Below are positions 37,223-45,764 of a stretch of DNA of 64,000 nucleotides, one piece after another. The stretch covers positions 1 through 64,000 of the forward strand of contig CANLRN010000004.1 in assembly GCA_947493495.1 (NCBI GenBank), written 5' to 3'. The position numbers and the translations under genes are program-made. The first letter of the stretch is position 1; every line of letters begins with the position of its first letter. The DNA comes from an uncultured Aquimarina sp. (GTDB lineage Bacteria > Bacteroidota > Bacteroidia > Flavobacteriales > Flavobacteriaceae). Below the pieces are notes generated by a model. That model saw only the letters and a program-made list of their open reading frames with translations. It searched no databases and had not been told where the DNA came from.

Positions 37223-38062
37223 TTACATCATCCTTAAATTAATAACTTCTTGCTCAGTTAAAATACGCCAATGACCTCTTGGAAGGTCTTTCTTGGTCAA
37301 CCCCGCAAAAATAACCCTGTCTAATTTCAGCACATTATAATTAAGATACTCGAAAAGCTTAGTTACGATTCCATTTTTAGAAGACATTAATTGTACCCCC
37401 AACTCATTTTTAGACGCACCTTCTATATAAGAAATCTCATCTACCTTAATGAAGCCTTCTTCTAGTTTAATACCTTTTTGTATTTTTTCGAGATCTTCAA
37501 ACTTAAGATTACGATCCAATTCTACGTGAAAGATTTTACGAACTCCTGTCTTATGATGTGTTAATTTTTTTTCGAGATCTACATCATTTGTAAATAATAG
37601 TAATCCTGTTGTATTGCGTTCTAACCTACCCACTGGCTTTAATCTACTCTTAGACGCGTTTGCTACTAAATCCATAACTGTTCTAGTTTTTTCAGGGCTT
37701 GTAGAAGTCACAAAACCTTTAGGCTTATTTAGCAATACATATTCTTTTTTCTCTGGAGTAATAAGTCTCCCGTCAAATTTAACCTCATCAGTTAACTTTA
37801 CTTTATACCCCATTTCTGTGATCGGTTTTCCGTTTACCCAAACACTCCCGGTCTGGATATACAAATCCGCATCCCTTCTAGAACAAACTCCAGAATTTGC
37901 CACATATTTATTTAATCGGATCTCATCAGAATTAGAGATCTTTTTAGGTGAATTATTTGTCTTTTTTTTAGGTGATTTGCCTCTAGCATACGACTTTTCT
38001 TTTGGTTTTCCTCCTTGTCTTCCAGTACCTTTTTCTCTATTGGAATTGTCTCCACGACTCAT
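37223..38062 (-). CDS. RluB-family pseudouridine synthase with altered catalytic residue
   Basis: 279 residues: a long basic, low-complexity N-terminus (about 1-48), an S4 RNA-binding domain (RLNKYVANSGVCSRRDADLYI) and the RsuA/RluB synthase domain. The catalytic motif, normally GRLDxxTxGLLL, reads GRLERNTTGLLLFTND: Glu148 (GAA at 37619-37621, minus strand) stands at the position of the essential Asp. All other motifs (LNKPKGFVTS, KIFHVELD) are kept. It may be an inactive RNA-binding relative or a rare active variant. Convergent with the alpha/beta hydrolase gene. Confidence 0.88.
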   Translation of the reverse strand: MSRGDNSNREKGTGRQGGKPKEKSYARGKSPKKKTNNSPKKISNSDEIRLNKYVANSGVCSRRDADLYIQTGSVWVNGKPITEMGYKVKLTDEVKFDGRLITPEKKEYVLLNKPKGFVTSTSPEKTRTVMDLVANASKSRLKPVGRLERNTTGLLLFTNDVDLEKKLTHHKTGVRKIFHVELDRNLKFEDLEKIQKGIKLEEGFIKVDEISYIEGASKNELGVQLMSSKNGIVTKLFEYLNYNVLKLDRVIFAGLTKKDLPRGHWRILTEQEVINLRMM

Positions 38063-38077
38063 ATCTTACATTTTTTG

Positions 38078-38085
38078 CAAAGATA
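38078..38085 (-). promoter_or_regulatory. Bacteroidetes -7 box for the RluB-like gene
   Basis: CAAAGATA, i.e. TATCTTTG on the minus strand, 15 bp before the ATG. Confidence 0.6.
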
Positions 38086-38110
38086 GTTGTTTAGTATTTA
38101 GAAATAACAA

Positions 38111-39067
38111 CTATTCTCCATCAAAGCTAACTGTACTCTGACGGGCTCTATTTACACTCAATTGAGTAACATCTGGACGAGAATAATGACCTACAGGATC
38201 AAAATTCTGACGTTCCTGTAATACCCGATTAAAATCTAAGGTTTCTATTAGTATCCCTTCTTTATGAAGTACTGGTTCTAAAACCCATTCTCCATCTGGA
38301 CCAGCTACACAAGATCCCCCATTTGCCAAAACATCTGGTGCTTTTGCAAGAATTTTATCCAGATGGGGTGTTCCAGAAGGAAAATCTTCTTTATGCATTA
38401 AACTAGCGACAGAAATCACATAGGATCTTGATTCTCGAGCTATAAAACGTGTAATATCCTTAGTGTTATAATCGCTTCCTGGCCAAACAGCGACATGCAG
38501 ATTTTCTCCTTGACCATATAATGCAGCTCTTGGCAGAGGCATCCAGTTTTCCCAGCAATTCAATCCTCCAACAGTAAACGCTTTTAAGGAATGTACACGA
38601 AGGCCATTTCCATCTCCCGGAGCCCAGGTCAATCGCTCTTCATAGGTAGGTTGCAGTTTACGATGCACTGATTTGATTTCTCCTTGTTGATCAATATACA
38701 CCAATGAAGCGTATAAACTGTGACCTCCTCGATCCATAGGTCGTTCTATAATCCCAATATATATCGAAATCTTATATTCTTTAGCCAATTGACAGATCGT
38801 ATCCAGATCTCCATTGGATATCACGATTGCATTCTGAGCATAATGGGCGTGAATCTCTTTTTGCACCGTAGCATCAAATTGCGCTCCATCGGTAAGTGAA
38901 ACCCAAAAAGGATATCCTGGTAACAAGGTTTCACCAAATACAACAAGTTCTGCCCCTTTTGAAGATGCTTCAACAATCGATTTTTGAATTTTTTCTATAG
39001 TTCCGTGCTTGTCCAACCATATAGGAGATATCTGAGCCAATGCCACAGTGAGTAACTGATTTTCCAT
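38111..39067 (-). CDS. Nitrilase/carbon-nitrogen hydrolase
   Basis: 318 residues with the full catalytic triad of the nitrilase superfamily: Glu46 (FGETLLPGYP), Lys137 (HRKLQPTYEER) and Cys171 (GGLNCWENWMPL). The GLNCWENWMPLPRAALY pattern and HRKLxPT motif point to true nitrilases (nitrile to acid plus ammonia) rather than amidases. Substrate unknown. Single gene; ATG at 39067. Confidence 0.92.
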   Translation of the reverse strand: MENQLLTVALAQISPIWLDKHGTIEKIQKSIVEASSKGAELVVFGETLLPGYPFWVSLTDGAQFDATVQKEIHAHYAQNAIVISNGDLDTICQLAKEYKISIYIGIIERPMDRGGHSLYASLVYIDQQGEIKSVHRKLQPTYEERLTWAPGDGNGLRVHSLKAFTVGGLNCWENWMPLPRAALYGQGENLHVAVWPGSDYNTKDITRFIARESRSYVISVASLMHKEDFPSGTPHLDKILAKAPDVLANGGSCVAGPDGEWVLEPVLHKEGILIETLDFNRVLQERQNFDPVGHYSRPDVTQLSVNRARQSTVSFDGE

Positions 39068-39514
39068 AAAAGAGATTTATATGTTTTCGTTCATGTATTT
39101 GGATTATGAGCTATATTTTAGAACGTTTTGAATTTTACTTAACAAATAATTAACATTCAAAAAATTGATTATCAAATACTTAAGTCTGTCAATCTGCGTT
39201 ACGGCTAAACCATCAGGTAACGTTAAATTAACATTGCAACACCCCTGAAAATTAAATTATTCACATCACATCTAAGTAAAAGCTTGTGAATTTTTTATCA
39301 AAAAAACCCATATCTCAAAATACTTCTAAAGTAAACTTATAAAAAGTATATATCATTCAAAGTTCATTTTATGTTAAAACCTACTCTTTTTTACCTAATG
39401 GTAAACTTAGAATTACGTTCTAATAAAATTCAAACCAAAAAAAATGCAAGTATTGCTTCTACATTTGTCTTGTACAATAAAACAAACAATATCTTAAAAA
39501 CCAAAACACGTAAA
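39068..39514. other. AT-rich intergenic region upstream of secreted protein
   Basis: 447 bp. No coding frame that looks real; an in-frame start at 39371 for the downstream gene is unlikely because the signal peptide begins at 39515. There is one inverted repeat CGTTAC/GTAACG at 39197-39222, otherwise nothing recognisable. Confidence 0.6.
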
Positions 39515-39859
39515 ATGAAAAAATTAATTTTAGTATTAGTAGCTGTTTTAGCATCAACTCAGATTTTTGCAAATGACAAAACATCAAAAGAGACCTCAGA
39601 AGAAAAACTAAGAAATGAAATTGTAGTTTTACTAGACAAACCACAAATAAAATTAGATCAAAACGAGATCAAAGCTAATATCGAATTCGTCTTAAATGCA
39701 AAAGGTGAAATCGTGATCCTAACTGTTGACTCCGAAAAAGTAGCAGTAGAAGATTATGTAAAATCAAGATTAAACTATAAAAAAGTGGATTCTGATGTTT
39801 CCGTAACTCCAAACAAAGTATACACATTTAGCTTAAAAGTGTTGAATCCAAAGGCATAA
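39515..39859 (+). CDS. Small secreted protein of unknown function
   Basis: 114 residues from ATG 39515, beginning with a typical signal peptide (MKKLILVLVAVLASTQIFA, cleaved before NDK). The mature domain of about 90 residues has the pattern KANIEFVLNAKGEIVILTVDSE, resembling the small beta-alpha TonB-C-like fold of several Flavobacteriia secreted proteins. No further identity. Terminator 22 bp downstream. Confidence 0.8.
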   Translation: MKKLILVLVAVLASTQIFANDKTSKETSEEKLRNEIVVLLDKPQIKLDQNEIKANIEFVLNAKGEIVILTVDSEKVAVEDYVKSRLNYKKVDSDVSVTPNKVYTFSLKVLNPKA

Positions 39860-39881
39860 ATAAGCGAAAAAATCTTTTAAC

Positions 39882-39918
39882 GAAGCAGTTGCATATACCT
39901 ATGCTGCTGCTTTTTTTA
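39882..39918 (+). terminator. Terminator after the 39515 gene
   Basis: GCAG-TT-GCATA / TATGC-TG-CTGC stem with a short loop and an interior mismatch, then seven T. May also serve the ubiA gene on the other strand. Confidence 0.75.
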
Positions 39919-39923
39919 TGATC

Positions 39924-40832
39924 TTACCAGAGTATTCTATCCAGAATTAAATTAATGTCAATAAGGATAATACTAAACACACCAGACACGATAATTAATT
40001 TTAAGATATTATGTAGCCAAACATAATGTGTTCTTTTACGTGATCTCCATAGCAGTATTAGAAACAAAAGCAACAATCCCAGACAGACATAAAAATAAAG
40101 ATACATAAACCCTATCTCATACCTCGTTAACAATAAAAATATAGGAATACAACAAATTAATATAAGTATGCTTATCATTTTTTTAGAAACACTTTCTCCA
40201 TACAGAATAGGGATAGTCTTATAATTTTGTGCCACATCGCCTGTTAAGTTGCTTAAGTCTTTTATCATCTCTCTCATTATCAATATTATAAATAAGAATG
40301 TAGCATGGACAAAAATCACCTCATCAAAATTCTTACAGTAGACGAATACTGCAAAAAAAGGGGCAATGGATAGTATAGATGCAGTTATATTGCCTACAAA
40401 TGGTCTCTTTTTTAGCTTGTGCGAATACAACCATATGCCAAAAATATATCCAGAAAAAAACAACACTGCTCTAAATGACACATAACTAGCCAAGATCACC
40501 GAAAGAAAATTGACCACAAAATACCCAGTTAATTTTGTTTGTTGACTTACCAAACGATCCAACATTGTTTTCCTTGGTCTATTGATAAGGTCTTTCTCTC
40601 TGTCATAAAAGTTATTAATTATATATCCCGCGGCAATAACTCCAGAGGATGCTAAAACTATTACAAAAAGGTTTGGATCAAAAAGAACATCTCTCAATCT
40701 GATATCTGGTGCCAATATAAAAACAGAGGTAAGATATTGTGCCAGAACAATGATAAGAATATTATAACCACGTACAATAGAAAATAAACTCAATAGCTTA
40801 AGTAGTATGAGTCTGTTTTTTCTAGAAAGCAT
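39924..40832 (-). CDS. UbiA family prenyltransferase
   Basis: 302 residues, eight or so membrane helices. The first Asp-rich motif is NNFYDREKD (N73, D77, D81) and the second is KDLSNLTGD. In Flavobacteriia the copy next to mevalonate genes is annotated as geranylgeranylglycerol-phosphate geranylgeranyltransferase-like; the actual acceptor is unknown. It lies 12 bp behind a GHMP kinase gene, in one minus-strand operon that feeds isoprenoids to it. Confidence 0.88.
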   Translation of the reverse strand: MLSRKNRLILLKLLSLFSIVRGYNILIIVLAQYLTSVFILAPDIRLRDVLFDPNLFVIVLASSGVIAAGYIINNFYDREKDLINRPRKTMLDRLVSQQTKLTGYFVVNFLSVILASYVSFRAVLFFSGYIFGIWLYSHKLKKRPFVGNITASILSIAPFFAVFVYCKNFDEVIFVHATFLFIILIMREMIKDLSNLTGDVAQNYKTIPILYGESVSKKMISILILICCIPIFLLLTRYEIGFMYLYFYVCLGLLLLFLILLWRSRKRTHYVWLHNILKLIIVSGVFSIILIDINLILDRILW

Positions 40833-40844
40833 AGATAATGCTTA

Positions 40845-41780
40845 TTAAAAGTTATATACCACTTCTAATTTGTAGTCTTTTAGAACAGATTGTGCTTTAT
40901 CAAAATCTTGGGTAAACCCTAGAATATATCCTCCTCCTCCAGATCCGCATAGTTTTAGGTAATATGCATTAGTCTCAATTCCTTTTTTCCATAATGCATG
41001 AAATTGATTAGGGATCATCTGCTTGAAATTATCCAAAACTACATTGGATAGTTGCTTGATATTAGAAAAAAGAGATTTAATATCTCCTTTAAGGAAATCA
41101 TCAACACAGGCATCAGTATGTTTTACAAATTGATTTTTAAGCATTGATCGAAACCCTTCTTGTTTCATTTTTTCCATAAAAATACTAACCATTGGTGCAG
41201 TTTCTCCTACAATCCCACTGTCTAGTAGAAATACTGTTCCCTTTTTATGATCTAGACTTTGCGAAGGAATTCCTGCTGTTTCTATATTATCTTTAGAAGT
41301 AATAAGAATAGGCAAACTAAGATAGCTGTTCAATGGATCTAAACCAGAACTACTTCCGTGAAAGAAAGATTCCATCAGGCCAAAAATCTTTTTTAGCCTA
41401 AGTAACTTATCTCTGGTTAGGTTTTCTAAAACGGTGATTTTATCTTCTGCATATTTGTCATATACCGCTGCTACCAATGCACCGCTACTCCCTACACCAT
41501 ATCCTTGAGGGATACTACTATCAAAACACATCCCAGAATCAATATCCGCTTGTAATCTGACTAAATCAAATTGCACTATATTTTTTTGCTCAATTTCGGC
41601 AAGATAATCCGCAAATTTGCGTAAGCTTTCATTCGATTTTATGGTTTCTTCGTTAGGGTTTTCTGGCACTTTTAGTGCTCCTTTAAAAAAATTATAGGGT
41701 ATAGAAAGACCTTTAGAGTCTTTGATAATCCCATATTCACCAAACAAAAGTATTTTAGAATAAAATAATGGTCCCTTCAT
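40845..41780 (-). CDS. GHMP kinase, mevalonate kinase-like
   Basis: 311 residues. GHMP motifs: an N-terminal SKILLFGEYGIIKDSKG, the ATP loop GYGVGSSGALVAA, and the C-terminal LCGSGGGGYILGF. This fits mevalonate or phosphomevalonate kinases of Flavobacteriia. With mvaD next door it takes part in the mevalonate route to isopentenyl diphosphate. 49 bp after mvaD. Confidence 0.9.
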   Translation of the reverse strand: MKGPLFYSKILLFGEYGIIKDSKGLSIPYNFFKGALKVPENPNEETIKSNESLRKFADYLAEIEQKNIVQFDLVRLQADIDSGMCFDSSIPQGYGVGSSGALVAAVYDKYAEDKITVLENLTRDKLLRLKKIFGLMESFFHGSSSGLDPLNSYLSLPILITSKDNIETAGIPSQSLDHKKGTVFLLDSGIVGETAPMVSIFMEKMKQEGFRSMLKNQFVKHTDACVDDFLKGDIKSLFSNIKQLSNVVLDNFKQMIPNQFHALWKKGIETNAYYLKLCGSGGGGYILGFTQDFDKAQSVLKDYKLEVVYNF

Positions 41781-41829
41781 AGTTATTTAGTATTCATACA
41801 ACTTAGTTGTATTTCCAAGTAAGATAAAG

Positions 41830-42915
41830 TTACAATAATTTAGTACCTAATCCTATTTTATCGCAAATATACTGCCCTTTATGACAATACGCAACTAACT
41901 CTCTAGTAATGAATTCTTTTACTTCTTTGAGTTCTTCCTCGGGATATAATAAATGGATGTTGGCTCCTGCATCTAGCGTAAAGCATAGTTTGGATCCTGT
42001 GTCTTCTCTATATTCCCATACCTTATTGATTACAGAAAGTGTATTTGGTTTCATTAATATAAAATACGGAAATGAGGTCATCATCATAGCATGGAGGGTA
42101 AGTGCCTCACTTTCTACGATTTCTATGAATGCATCTATATCTCCAGATGATAATATTTCTTTAAGCCTGCTTATATTATTATTTGCCTGTTCAAAACGGC
42201 GAGTTGCAAATGGATGTCCGTGCATCAGATCATGACCTACCGAGCTACTTACTTGTTTCTTTCCTTTATCTATTAATAAAATTGTATCCTGGTAGTTTGC
42301 AAAATTTTCATGCAACTGCCCTGGAAACTTTATTGCATACAGATCACTACTCTGATCAATATCTTTATGTGATCCCCAAACGGTCACTGGGCCTTCAATG
42401 CTCCTGCAAGCACTTCCTGATCCTAATCGAGATAGAAACGAGGTTTTTTGTAGAAAATAAGACTCACTACTCTCAGGGTGTATCTGTTTTTCTAATTGAA
42501 TCAAGCAATATGCTAATGCACTCATTCCACTAGCAGAAGAAGCAATCCCACTACTATGAGGAAAATTATTAGTAGTCTCTATACTAAATTTATAGTTTTT
42601 TAGAAAAGGCATATAAACCTCAATTCTTTTGAAGAAGCTTTGGATTTTTGGTTTAAAATCTGGTTTAGGTTTTCCATCAAACAGTAATTCGAAATTAAAA
42701 CTATCCGAAAGCTCTTTACATTTCTCAAAACGCAAGCTTGTTTTAGTAGTACATTGCTCTAGTGTAAAACTTATAGATGGGTTTTCTGGCAATTGCACTG
42801 GACGCTTACCCCAATATTTCACAAGAGCTATATTACTAGGAGATATACAAGATATCTTTCCTTTATCAGGTAGTGAATCGGTTTTTTTAGAAATAAATTG
42901 ATCATAATTATCCAT
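41830..42915 (-). CDS. mvaD: Diphosphomevalonate decarboxylase
   Basis: 361 residues from ATG 42915. It converts mevalonate 5-diphosphate to isopentenyl diphosphate. Signature SPSNIALVKYWGKR (residues about 25-38), PHSSGIASSASGMSALAYCL (ATP-binding) and LDAGANIHLLYP near the C-terminus. A longer reading frame from a TTG at 42936 would begin inside the promoter box at 42934-42941, so it is rejected. First gene of the mvaD-kinase-ubiA operon, divergent from tspO. Confidence 0.95.
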   Translation of the reverse strand: MDNYDQFISKKTDSLPDKGKISCISPSNIALVKYWGKRPVQLPENPSISFTLEQCTTKTSLRFEKCKELSDSFNFELLFDGKPKPDFKPKIQSFFKRIEVYMPFLKNYKFSIETTNNFPHSSGIASSASGMSALAYCLIQLEKQIHPESSESYFLQKTSFLSRLGSGSACRSIEGPVTVWGSHKDIDQSSDLYAIKFPGQLHENFANYQDTILLIDKGKKQVSSSVGHDLMHGHPFATRRFEQANNNISRLKEILSSGDIDAFIEIVESEALTLHAMMMTSFPYFILMKPNTLSVINKVWEYREDTGSKLCFTLDAGANIHLLYPEEELKEVKEFITRELVAYCHKGQYICDKIGLGTKLL

Positions 42916-42933
42916 GCCATAAAATAATTTGAG

Positions 42934-42941
42934 CAAAGATA
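42934..42941 (-). promoter_or_regulatory. Bacteroidetes -7 box for mvaD operon
   Basis: CAAAGATA, TATCTTTG on the minus strand, 18 bp before the ATG at 42915; it fixes the start of mvaD. Confidence 0.65.
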
Positions 42942-43015
42942 AGTTCTTATGCTGTTTTAGGAAGCTTCTAGTAAAAATAAATTGTTATTTTAGTAATTCA
43001 CACTAATTCATCTCA

Positions 43016-43489
43016 ATGAAAATAAAATTACTACGTATTGGCATTGCTGTGTTATTATGTCTTTTGATTGGTTTTTTGAGTAGTATTGCTACCCAAACAT
43101 CGATACAAAATTGGTATGTAACACTAGAAAAGCCTATTTTTACACCTCCCAATTGGCTTTTTGCACCTGTATGGACTATTCTTTATATCATGATGGGTAT
43201 TTCTGCAGGAATTGTCTGGAGCAAAGGTTTTTATCATAAATGGGTAAAAACTGCGTTATATCATTTTGGGTTTCAACTTTTACTCAATGCTGCGTGGTCC
43301 ATTTTTTTCTTTGGAGTACGCAATCCATTGATTGCACTACTGGATATTATTGCCCTTTTTATCCTATTATTGTTTACAATAAAGTGGTTTAAAGTTGTAA
43401 ACGCTACAGCTGCTTACCTACTGATCCCTTATTTAATGTGGGTTGCTTTTGCAGCTGCATTGAATTTTTGTATATGGCAACTTAACTAA
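43016..43489 (+). CDS. TspO/MBR family protein
   Basis: 157 residues, five membrane helices. The family motifs WYVTLEKPIFTPPNWLFAPVWTILYIMMGIS and LNAAWSIFFFGVRNP are clear. Bacterial TspO proteins bind porphyrins and are linked to stress or tetrapyrrole signals. Followed 24 bp later by a TetR regulator that probably shares its transcript. Confidence 0.95.
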   Translation: MKIKLLRIGIAVLLCLLIGFLSSIATQTSIQNWYVTLEKPIFTPPNWLFAPVWTILYIMMGISAGIVWSKGFYHKWVKTALYHFGFQLLLNAAWSIFFFGVRNPLIALLDIIALFILLLFTIKWFKVVNATAAYLLIPYLMWVAFAAALNFCIWQLN

Positions 43490-43513
43490 ACCAAGAATAA
43501 GGAATACAATTTT

Positions 43514-44071
43514 ATGAACAAAAAATCAATAGTTTTACAAACTACTTTAGAATTAATCACCAAACAAGGAATACGGGCAACATCCCTATCGCAAATTATA
43601 AAAGAATCTGGTGTTGCTAATGGAACAGTATATCATCATTTCAAAAATAAAGAAGAGATTATTACCGAATTATATTTAATGCTTACTCAAGATTTTGGTA
43701 CGGTTGTTATGCGAAATACGCCAGAAGATGATATAAAAAAGCAATTCTCTATTATGTGGCTTAATCTATTTCATTATTTTGTGAATAACCCGCTAGCTTT
43801 TGTTTTTTCAGAGCAAATTGCGAGATCTCCAGAAATCCCTCAATCGCTAAAGGATAAAGCAAGGCAGTATTATAGTGAAATAGAAAGTTTTTTTAAAAAT
43901 GGAATTCGCGAAAAAGCATTTAAACCTTACAATCCTATGGTTATGGAAGAACTATTTTTTGGTAATGTGGTTTCTATCGTAAAAATTCACGAAAATGAAA
44001 AAGTAAAACTATTAGAGAAACATATTAATCAAGCTATAGAAATTTCTTGGAAAGGATTTCTTAAAGAATAG
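43514..44071 (+). CDS. TetR/AcrR family transcriptional regulator
   Basis: 185 residues. N-terminal helix-turn-helix (about 13-50: ITKQGIRATSLSQIIKESGVANGTVYHHFKNKEEII). The C-terminal domain of about 130 residues should bind an unknown ligand. Cotranscribed with tspO, so the pair may respond to a porphyrin or lipophilic compound (inference). Confidence 0.93.
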   Translation: MNKKSIVLQTTLELITKQGIRATSLSQIIKESGVANGTVYHHFKNKEEIITELYLMLTQDFGTVVMRNTPEDDIKKQFSIMWLNLFHYFVNNPLAFVFSEQIARSPEIPQSLKDKARQYYSEIESFFKNGIREKAFKPYNPMVMEELFFGNVVSIVKIHENEKVKLLEKHINQAIEISWKGFLKE

Positions 44072-44104
44072 ATTTTCTTTTATCTATTATTCTCAAAAAA
44101 ATAC

Positions 44105-44153
44105 TAAATAACATGTCCAGCCAAATCTTTATTTTGGCTGGACATGTTATTTA
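44105..44153. terminator. Perfect 21-bp stem-loop after tetR
   Basis: Perfect inverted repeat of 21 bp with a 7-nt loop (arms 44105-44125 and 44133-44153; core CATGTCCAGCCAAA). No long T run on either side. Lies between convergent genes, so it is probably a bidirectional terminator. Confidence 0.7.
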
Positions 44154-44183
44154 TGTTCGTTAATTCAGAAGATAAATGATATA

Positions 44184-44346
44184 ATACGATTTACGAATAA
44201 AAATTTCGCATCTAATGACATTCTTTTTCTACTATATTTTCTTCATAAAATGAAACAATAGCTATGGCTATTCTTTAATTTGATTCATCAATCTAGCGAA
44301 AAATTCTTGCCATTATTTTTACGAAATTCTCATCCGTAAATCGTAT
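44184..44346 (+). mobile_element. MITE-like inverted-repeat element, copy 2
   Basis: 163 bp from ATACGATTTACG to CGTAAATCGTAT, no coding capacity. It has the central hairpin AATAGC-TATG-GCTATT at 44257-44272. It differs from the copy at 60460 at three positions and from the inverted copy at 14999 at one. Located between the convergent tetR and the 44350 gene, 3 bp from the latter's stop codon. Confidence 0.85.
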
Positions 44347-44349
44347 AAT

Positions 44350-45132
44350 TTAATTAAAGATAACATCAACACATGAGTCTTTATATAATTTCTTTACAAC
44401 TGCTTGTATGGCTTTTTTAGGTTCTTTGGTCTTTCCGATAGCCGTATTTTTATAATATACTCCTCCATTTCCTTTCCAAGTAAACTCATCCCCGTGTGAT
44501 TTAATAATTCGCAAATCATCTTTTCTAGTGATCTGAAAAGACTCTAATTTTTGATCATATTCTAATCCCGCAGGGAAATATACCTCTGTTACAAATTTTG
44601 ATTCTCCATTGCCATACATATAGCATACACATTCTCCAATATCCTTAGCTTCAGAGACTCTAATCATATTATTTTGTACAATCTTCCATTTCTGATCAAT
44701 CTTGATTCCAACCATATCTAATAACATGGTTCCTTTTTCTGCTAATTTTTTATTGATAAAAGATTCAAAATTAACTACTGCAGAGATAATTCCTGCATTT
44801 TCTTTCTGGTTTTGAAAAACAACTTTGTCTAGTGTAAGCTTAAAACTATAGTTATCATCATTAACAATATCATCTAATTGCGATGAGATATTCTTTTTAT
44901 CATAATCTTTTCTCACTAATGCTCCAGACAAATTAACATAAACTGTATTGCCGCTATATTTTTCATCAAATAGATACAAAACATTATTTTTATTGGCTCC
45001 TTTTTCTAAATTATTAATCTTACTAATGTAATCCATTAATAGTTTTTTTATTGGCTCATTATCGTTTGCTCTAGCAACGAATAGATTAGTTCCTGTAAAA
45101 ATAATAACAAGTAGTAGTGTAATTTTTTTCAT
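44350..45132 (-). CDS. Secreted protein of unknown function
   Basis: 260 residues with a signal peptide (MKKITLLLVIIFTGTNLFVARA). The mature part has about 235 residues with no family that I recognise; a segment around DYISKINNLEKGANKNNVLYLFDE and later KWKIVQNNMIRVSEAKDIGECVCYMYG suggests an NTF2-like or lumazine-type fold but this is weak. Single gene. The MITE copy 2 abuts its 3' end. Confidence 0.7.
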   Translation of the reverse strand: MKKITLLLVIIFTGTNLFVARANDNEPIKKLLMDYISKINNLEKGANKNNVLYLFDEKYSGNTVYVNLSGALVRKDYDKKNISSQLDDIVNDDNYSFKLTLDKVVFQNQKENAGIISAVVNFESFINKKLAEKGTMLLDMVGIKIDQKWKIVQNNMIRVSEAKDIGECVCYMYGNGESKFVTEVYFPAGLEYDQKLESFQITRKDDLRIIKSHGDEFTWKGNGGVYYKNTAIGKTKEPKKAIQAVVKKLYKDSCVDVIFN

Positions 45133-45206
45133 AGTAAATGAGATAATGGTTAAACCTCATTAAGGTACGAAATTTTCTGCAAGTTTCCGAGAAGTAATCT
45201 GATAAC

Positions 45207-45764
45207 TTATTTTAGTAAAGAATTTATTTCCAACAACTTATTCATTGTTTTAAAGTTTCTGGTTGTCGCTTGGCATTTTAGTTTTTTTTCAAAAAAATTA
45301 GTGTGTAGTTTTGTTTTTCCATAACCATTTGCCGCAAAAAGATAAATCACATCTTTGGTAATACTAAACTCTTCGGGGGTAAAAGAAATTGCAGAAAGCT
45401 TTGCTGTTGCTACTTTATCTGGGGATTCATATAGTAACATGAAATACATTTTCTTGACTTCCACTTCACCATTTTCTATTCTTTTTGCAAATGGGTTATC
45501 TATAAGTATGCGGCGAAGCGTATCATTTGTAATTAATAAGACTGGGATGTCAAAACCAAAGCGTTTTTTAATTCCAGTACGAATCTTTAGTGTTAAAGCA
45601 TCCATATCTTCTGAAGCATCTCTAAAAACAACATTGCCACTTTGAATATATGTAATAACAGACCTAAACCTCAATGTAAGAAATAAGTCTTTAAGGTCCG
45701 CCATTTTAATCTTATGATGTCCCCCTACATTAATTCCTCTAAGTAAAGCAGTATATGTTTTCAT
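45207..45764 (-). CDS. DUF1697 family protein
   Basis: 185 residues from the ATG at 45764 (MKTYTALLRGINVGGHHKI, the diagnostic start of DUF1697). A longer frame with 15 extra residues lacks the family start. Its ATG overlaps the stop codon of the BaiN-like gene by 2 bp and its frame by 4 (ATGA). Function unknown; the C-terminal TNFFEKKLKCQATTRNFKTMNKLLEI pattern is conserved. Confidence 0.92.
   Translation of the reverse strand: MKTYTALLRGINVGGHHKIKMADLKDLFLTLRFRSVITYIQSGNVVFRDASEDMDALTLKIRTGIKKRFGFDIPVLLITNDTLRRILIDNPFAKRIENGEVEVKKMYFMLLYESPDKVATAKLSAISFTPEEFSITKDVIYLFAANGYGKTKLHTNFFEKKLKCQATTRNFKTMNKLLEINSLLK

Noticed and set aside
39371..39514. 48-residue N-terminal extension of the 39515 secreted protein
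   Set aside because: It would bury the signal peptide in the middle of the protein.
42916..42936. Upstream TTG start for mvaD
   Set aside because: It would begin inside the TATCTTTG promoter box; the ATG at 42915 gives the usual N-terminus.
44184..44346. MITE copy 2 as a riboswitch or leader of the 44350 gene
   Set aside because: It lies at the 3' end of that gene, not at its start, and the same sequence occurs at unrelated loci.
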